A stretch of 9,163 nt of DNA from Planctomycetaceae bacterium (lineage in GTDB: Bacteria > Planctomycetota > MHYJ01 > SBBU01): NCBI GenBank assembly GCA_005239585.1, contig SBBU01000266.1, positions 1-9,163 of the forward strand. The letters run 5' to 3'. Each line of letters opens with the position of its first letter. Position 1 is the stretch's first letter. The translations under genes and the position numbers were made by a program. The notes beneath the pieces were generated by a model. The model saw nothing but the letters and a program-made list of their open reading frames with translations. It had not been told where the DNA came from and did no database searches. Below, in pieces: positions 5,881 through 9,163 of the stretch.

Positions 5881-6062
5881 AATGATAATCTTTTTTGCAT
5901 GCTAGTCCACTCTGCACCAGAGGGCCGCTGGTTGTCACGTGTGCTAATGGCCCTCGGTGCTGGGTAGCCCGCCTCGCCGAAGACGGCGAGTCGAGGCGGG
6001 CTTCCCATGCTTAAGCGCAGGGAGTAACCCTGTAATCTCAATGATACTAGATGCTTTTGCAT
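5881..6062. repeat. Structured, repeat-like spacer element with several hairpins
   Basis: This GC-richer block holds nested inverted repeats. Hairpin A: GCACCAGAGGGCC (5914-5926) pairs with GGCCCTCGGTGC (5949-5960), leaving one bulged base and a 22-base loop containing CACGTG. Hairpin B: GCCCGCCTCG (5967-5976) pairs with CGAGGCGGGC (5992-6001), and the inner CTCGCCG (5973-5979) pairs with CGGCGAG (5984-5990) around AAGA, so two foldings compete. Hairpin C: CAGGG (6018-6022) pairs with CCCTG (6028-6032). The edges carry similar words, AATGATA followed by TTTTGCAT, at 5881-5900 and 6040-6062. It may be a dispersed palindromic repeat (MITE or REP-like) or a structured RNA. It lies after the second VWA gene and before the sigma gene, so it could also act as a transcription boundary. 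A 100-codon frame across it on the minus strand is judged spurious. Confidence 0.55.
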
Positions 6063-6071
6063 ATGGCTCCT

Positions 6072-7214
6072 CTACTTGCGCATCTGATGCAGAATTATTT
6101 CCTTGAGGTTCTTGTCTAGCGACTTGGAATCATCAAGGTTGCGCTTCTTTATCTCTTCATCGATGAATTTCTGCCTCTTTTCCCCAAGATCCTTGATCTT
6201 TGCCTGAAGTTCATCTCGCTCTTTTGATTTTGTCGCAATATATGACCTGAGCTCTTCGAGCGACTTGGATTGAAGCTCCTTTGGCAATGTTTCTTTCTTT
6301 ATATCTTCGAGCTTAAAGTCCTTGTTTTTCATCGCGTCAACGAGATCCCACCTTGAACAGTCATAGCTCCAGACCTTTTGGCATGCCCGCTCTGCATCGT
6401 TTGCGAGCCCGCCATGCTTGAACGAATTGTTGTCTTGCTCTGTTTGATTATCTTTGTACGTTTTCCCAGAGTCCCCGTAATGAATATATGTATCGTTTAG
6501 CTTCTTGCTTAATTCGCTTAGTTCCTTATCCATGGGTGTCTCTATAGAGACGGATCCGCCTGATTGATCAATAGCAACAAATGTTCCGTCAGCGAGCTTT
6601 GCCATCTCTATCCAGGTTGGATCTGGCTTTTCAGATGGAGTAGCACAATATACTGCATTTACAATGATGCTTTTTTTTATTGCCTCAGGGGCTGTCTTTG
6701 AATAATCGAGCTCCTTGGGGCCCTGTCTTGCCGTTTCGTTGCCTACGACGAAAATGACTTTTAATGCATTTTTCTCTGAGGACCATTTCATTTTGTCAGT
6801 TGCTTGTTTAACTGCCCACCCGACCCATTCGGTCCCCCAACCTTCATCCTTAAAGTTCATCAAGTTTTTGTAGACCTCATCGAGATCATCACTGAGATCA
6901 TACAATCTGGCATCCTTGTCTGCATTGCCGTATGCAAAGAGTCCTATGCGGATGATCGGCTTTGGTGTCTCCTTTGCCATGGTATTCACGATTGACCAGA
7001 CCTTTTGCTTTGCGGTCTCGATCACAGGCCCCATCGACCCAGAGCAGTCAATGGCAAACACCACATCGACCACTCGCGCTTTTTTGTCAGCCTGTTTGGG
7101 ATCTGTCTTGTCACCTGTCTGAGACTTTGAATTTGGCAGGCCTTTTTCCATTTCCTGTCTAACAGGCATGGCAGACAGAATTAATATGCCTATAAAGGCA
7201 AATAAGTGTATCAT
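6072..7214 (-). CDS. Secreted VWA-domain protein with helical C-terminal tail
   Basis: A 380-residue protein starting at the ATG at 7214, preceded by a strong GGGAGGTG site; a start at 7259 would add 15 residues inside the previous gene. Residues 1-17 (MIHLFAFIGILILSAMP) form a signal peptide or anchor, followed by a polar linker. A von Willebrand A domain spans about 48-245. It carries the metal-ion-dependent adhesion motif DCSGS (D56, S58, S60) and a fitting Thr at 128 (WGTEW). At the third site it reads VVGNETARQGP (156-166), with N159/E160 where many VWA domains have Asp. The tail (about 310-378) is rich in Lys, Glu and Leu and probably forms long helices or a coiled coil. VWA domains bind protein partners through a bound divalent cation. 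It sits 14 bases after the VIT-VWA gene and is surely cotranscribed with it. Partner and role are unknown. Confidence 0.85.
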   Translation of the reverse strand: MIHLFAFIGILILSAMPVRQEMEKGLPNSKSQTGDKTDPKQADKKARVVDVVFAIDCSGSMGPVIETAKQKVWSIVNTMAKETPKPIIRIGLFAYGNADKDARLYDLSDDLDEVYKNLMNFKDEGWGTEWVGWAVKQATDKMKWSSEKNALKVIFVVGNETARQGPKELDYSKTAPEAIKKSIIVNAVYCATPSEKPDPTWIEMAKLADGTFVAIDQSGGSVSIETPMDKELSELSKKLNDTYIHYGDSGKTYKDNQTEQDNNSFKHGGLANDAERACQKVWSYDCSRWDLVDAMKNKDFKLEDIKKETLPKELQSKSLEELRSYIATKSKERDELQAKIKDLGEKRQKFIDEEIKKRNLDDSKSLDKNLKEIILHQMRK

Positions 7215-7218
7215 TTTA

Positions 7219-7226
7219 CACCTCCC
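7219..7226 (-). promoter_or_regulatory. Strong Shine-Dalgarno GGGAGGTG before the second VWA gene
   Basis: On the minus strand GGAGG (7225-7221) lies 6 bases before the ATG at 7214. It sits just after the TAA of the upstream gene and decides the start against an in-frame codon at 7259. Confidence 0.85.
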
Positions 7227-7228
7227 TT

Positions 7229-9163
7229 TTATCTCACGGCAATCCATTGGTCGCCGCACTGAAATGTGACTTTGTCACCCAGTGCGAGATATTGTGCCGC
7301 ATCGTTATTGTCTTTAATGAATTGGAAATATTCCTCACTTAGAAATTTTACCTCTTTTACATTCTTCGCGTCACGCTTTGCGTCATAGTTGGCATCCACC
7401 CATTCGCCGGAGGTATTGTAAAAGGCGCGGTTTGAGACCTGGCGCATCTTGCTCATTGTCTGCTGAAGAGACTTGGCGTCGTTGCCGCGGCCGATACTCT
7501 TGTTGCAATTATCAAACTGCTTTTCGTTTGAATAAGAGTAGCGCCAATCCTGTTGATTCACGACTTTTTTATTCTCTCTTTCTCCCGTAAAGTTGTCCTG
7601 TTGTGACTCTTGGAGTATCTTTGTAACATTATCTTTTAGGGTAGCTGTGTCTACTGGTCCATCTTCCACGATTAAAAGCGAAGTATATGGCGTAACAATT
7701 CCATATTTCTTGGAAAGTTCGACAATGTGCTCAACAAGTTCTTTCTGAACACCCTTGCGCCTTATTTCATCGAGCAGAAAATCAATCTTATGAATCGCCC
7801 ATAGTCTGGGAGTAAATGAATAATCGGAGTTGTGCGAGAAATTGAGTTTATATGAAAAAGACTTGGGCTTGCCATTTACCTCGCCTTTGAGGGTTATTGT
7901 CTTCTCGCCTTTTGTCTTAAAGCGTCCAACAACTATGAGTTCCTGACCCTTGAATAGATCGGGGAGATTCTTCGGATATACCTCAGCAATGCTGCTATCA
8001 AACTCTATTGTTGGATTTCCAAGGACTGGCGCATCGAGACGGCCTGCGAAGGTCTCCATTATTAATTTCAGGTCATCTTTGGGATGGACATATATTCGGT
8101 CTCCCTTGTTTTCTGTCGCGATAAGATCGAGAAGCTGTGTGTTTACATCGAATCCTACACCGAAACAAAAAATGCGGATTTTTCTATCGTGATTTTTTTC
8201 TACATGGGGGCAATTGACTTGCATCCTACAGCCAATAGGACAAGTAATAAGAGGTAATTTCCCATATTTGCTCAGGAATGCTAGTTTGTTAGTATCACGC
8301 TCGCCAATTGTAGGAAGACCATCCGTTAAGAATAGTATTATTCTTACAGCGTCCTCTCTGAACTCATGATTATGTGTCTTTTTCAGGGCCTCCTCAATGT
8401 TAGTGCCGCCGCTCGGTTGCAGGTCATCCACAAATAACTTTGCTGCATCCTTTGCCTCCTTGGTTGGTTTGATGAACCCATCTTTGTATTTGCCTGCCTC
8501 GGTGCTAAATGTGACGATATTGAACCGATCCTGCTCACAAAGACCGTCGATGAATTTATGAAGCGCTGCCTTGACCTGTTTTAATCTATCCCCTTCTTTC
8601 ATGGATCCGGATATGTCAATGGCAAACACAATGTCTCTGGGGAGAGTTACCGCAGTGGCCATAGGGGGCGAAATTGTCAGCATGAACTTGCCATCCTCGC
8701 CGGGCTCCATGAATCCGAACAAACCGGGTGCGATCTCACTCTTGTCGAGGTTGTAGTAGAGGATTAATGAACTTTGAGGTAAATAATTTTGTTTCTGGTA
8801 GGTTACCATTACATTGTTCTCTGATTTGCGAGATAGAGTGATATCATGTGTGGGGGAGAATACGGTTCTGATCGGTTTTGAAGACTCGATTGTCGCCTCT
8901 AGGCTTACGTCTTTAACAGGAGTCAGGCGAGATTTTAGATTGGGATTCAAGGCCTCTATCCGCACGATTCCGTTATTTGCGCGGAGTGTTTGAGTTGTCT
9001 CTATTGTTACTTCAAATGTGCTGTTTGGCGCTATTGGAAATAATCTGAATCTGATTAGGCCATATCCATAATATTCAAGCAGGGCAGGGTCTTTCCTTTG
9101 CGCTACTATCTGCTCATAGATTTTCTTGGCCTTTTCGGCGTCAATCAGCTCTGCCGTCTGTTC
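7229..9163 (-). CDS. VIT-VWA protein (inter-alpha-trypsin inhibitor heavy-chain-like), partial
   Basis: The frame is open to the right edge, so the N-terminus lies outside; 644 residues are visible. The first ~75 match the end of a VIT domain (AEKAKKIYEQIVAQRKDPAL, then LLEYYGYGLIRFRLFPIAPN). A VWA domain follows (about 176-350) with a full metal site: DISGS (D183, S185, S187), GGTN (T254) and LTDG (D281). The later block RLWAIHKIDFLLDEI, then VELSKKYGIVTPYTSLLIVE, is typical of bacterial VIT-VWA proteins. A short insert inside the VWA domain carries C308, C312, C318 and H320, not usual for the family. The end (KVTFQCGDQWIAVR) has no sortase, PEP-CTERM or membrane anchor. Such proteins are normally secreted or surface-bound; a signal peptide should lie beyond the window. 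It precedes the second VWA gene by 14 bases. A GTG at 8965 is an internal Val codon, not a start. Confidence 0.92.
   Translation of the reverse strand, partial: EQTAELIDAEKAKKIYEQIVAQRKDPALLEYYGYGLIRFRLFPIAPNSTFEVTIETTQTLRANNGIVRIEALNPNLKSRLTPVKDVSLEATIESSKPIRTVFSPTHDITLSRKSENNVMVTYQKQNYLPQSSLILYYNLDKSEIAPGLFGFMEPGEDGKFMLTISPPMATAVTLPRDIVFAIDISGSMKEGDRLKQVKAALHKFIDGLCEQDRFNIVTFSTEAGKYKDGFIKPTKEAKDAAKLFVDDLQPSGGTNIEEALKKTHNHEFREDAVRIILFLTDGLPTIGERDTNKLAFLSKYGKLPLITCPIGCRMQVNCPHVEKNHDRKIRIFCFGVGFDVNTQLLDLIATENKGDRIYVHPKDDLKLIMETFAGRLDAPVLGNPTIEFDSSIAEVYPKNLPDLFKGQELIVVGRFKTKGEKTITLKGEVNGKPKSFSYKLNFSHNSDYSFTPRLWAIHKIDFLLDEIRRKGVQKELVEHIVELSKKYGIVTPYTSLLIVEDGPVDTATLKDNVTKILQESQQDNFTGERENKKVVNQQDWRYSYSNEKQFDNCNKSIGRGNDAKSLQQTMSKMRQVSNRAFYNTSGEWVDANYDAKRDAKNVKEVKFLSEEYFQFIKDNNDAAQYLALGDKVTFQCGDQWIAVR

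Noticed and set aside
5760..6062. A 100-codon minus-strand frame with an AGGAG-like site before its ATG
   Set aside because: It runs across the palindromic spacer and 61 bases into the sigma gene in another frame. Its sequence mirrors the inverted repeats, and it shows no domain or signal.
8963..8965. GTG at 8965 as the start of the VIT-VWA gene
   Set aside because: The frame stays open to the window edge and the 66 upstream residues match the VIT domain, so this is an internal Val codon.

Overview
The window reads as a piece of a Gram-negative bacterial chromosome. It has an OmpA-like periplasmic domain, several secreted or membrane-anchored proteins, and an ECF sigma/anti-sigma pair. GC content is moderate, roughly 43% by eye. 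Genes pairing VIT/VWA proteins, alpha/alpha-toroid proteins and ECF sigma factors are common in Planctomycetota and some Desulfobacterota-like or candidate phyla. This lineage guess is weak and rests on gene content only. No rRNA, tRNA, CRISPR array, transposase or phage gene was seen.

Left part, plus strand (1-2053). A partial gene enters from the left edge. It carries the end of an OmpA-type peptidoglycan-binding domain that runs straight into the C-terminal part of a TldD/PmbA protease, an unexpected join. Next come a half-size DUF318/ArsP-type permease and a DUF72 (YecE-like) protein. These look like ordinary, unrelated housekeeping or accessory genes.

Right part, minus strand, read from right to left (9163-2050). 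The order is a VIT-VWA protein (partial at the right edge), a secreted VWA protein with a helical tail, a 251-base spacer holding several strong inverted repeats, an ECF sigma factor, a membrane anti-sigma factor with two tandem zinc-finger modules, a membrane-anchored TPR protein, and a secreted alpha/alpha-toroid protein ending in four CxxC pairs. The last three genes are packed with 1-base gaps and almost certainly form one transcript with the sigma factor. The two VWA genes are 14 bases apart and form another unit, or the front of the same one. Its last gene and the plus-strand DUF72 gene share a CTAG in which both stop codons lie.

Reading of the locus: a cell-envelope system in which a sigma/anti-sigma pair controls a TPR protein and a toroid protein, next to two metal-dependent adhesion-type (MIDAS) VWA proteins. 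The parts are known families. The combination, the duplicated anti-sigma module, the Cys clusters and the structured spacer are the points worth following. No function for the whole can be proved from the sequence.
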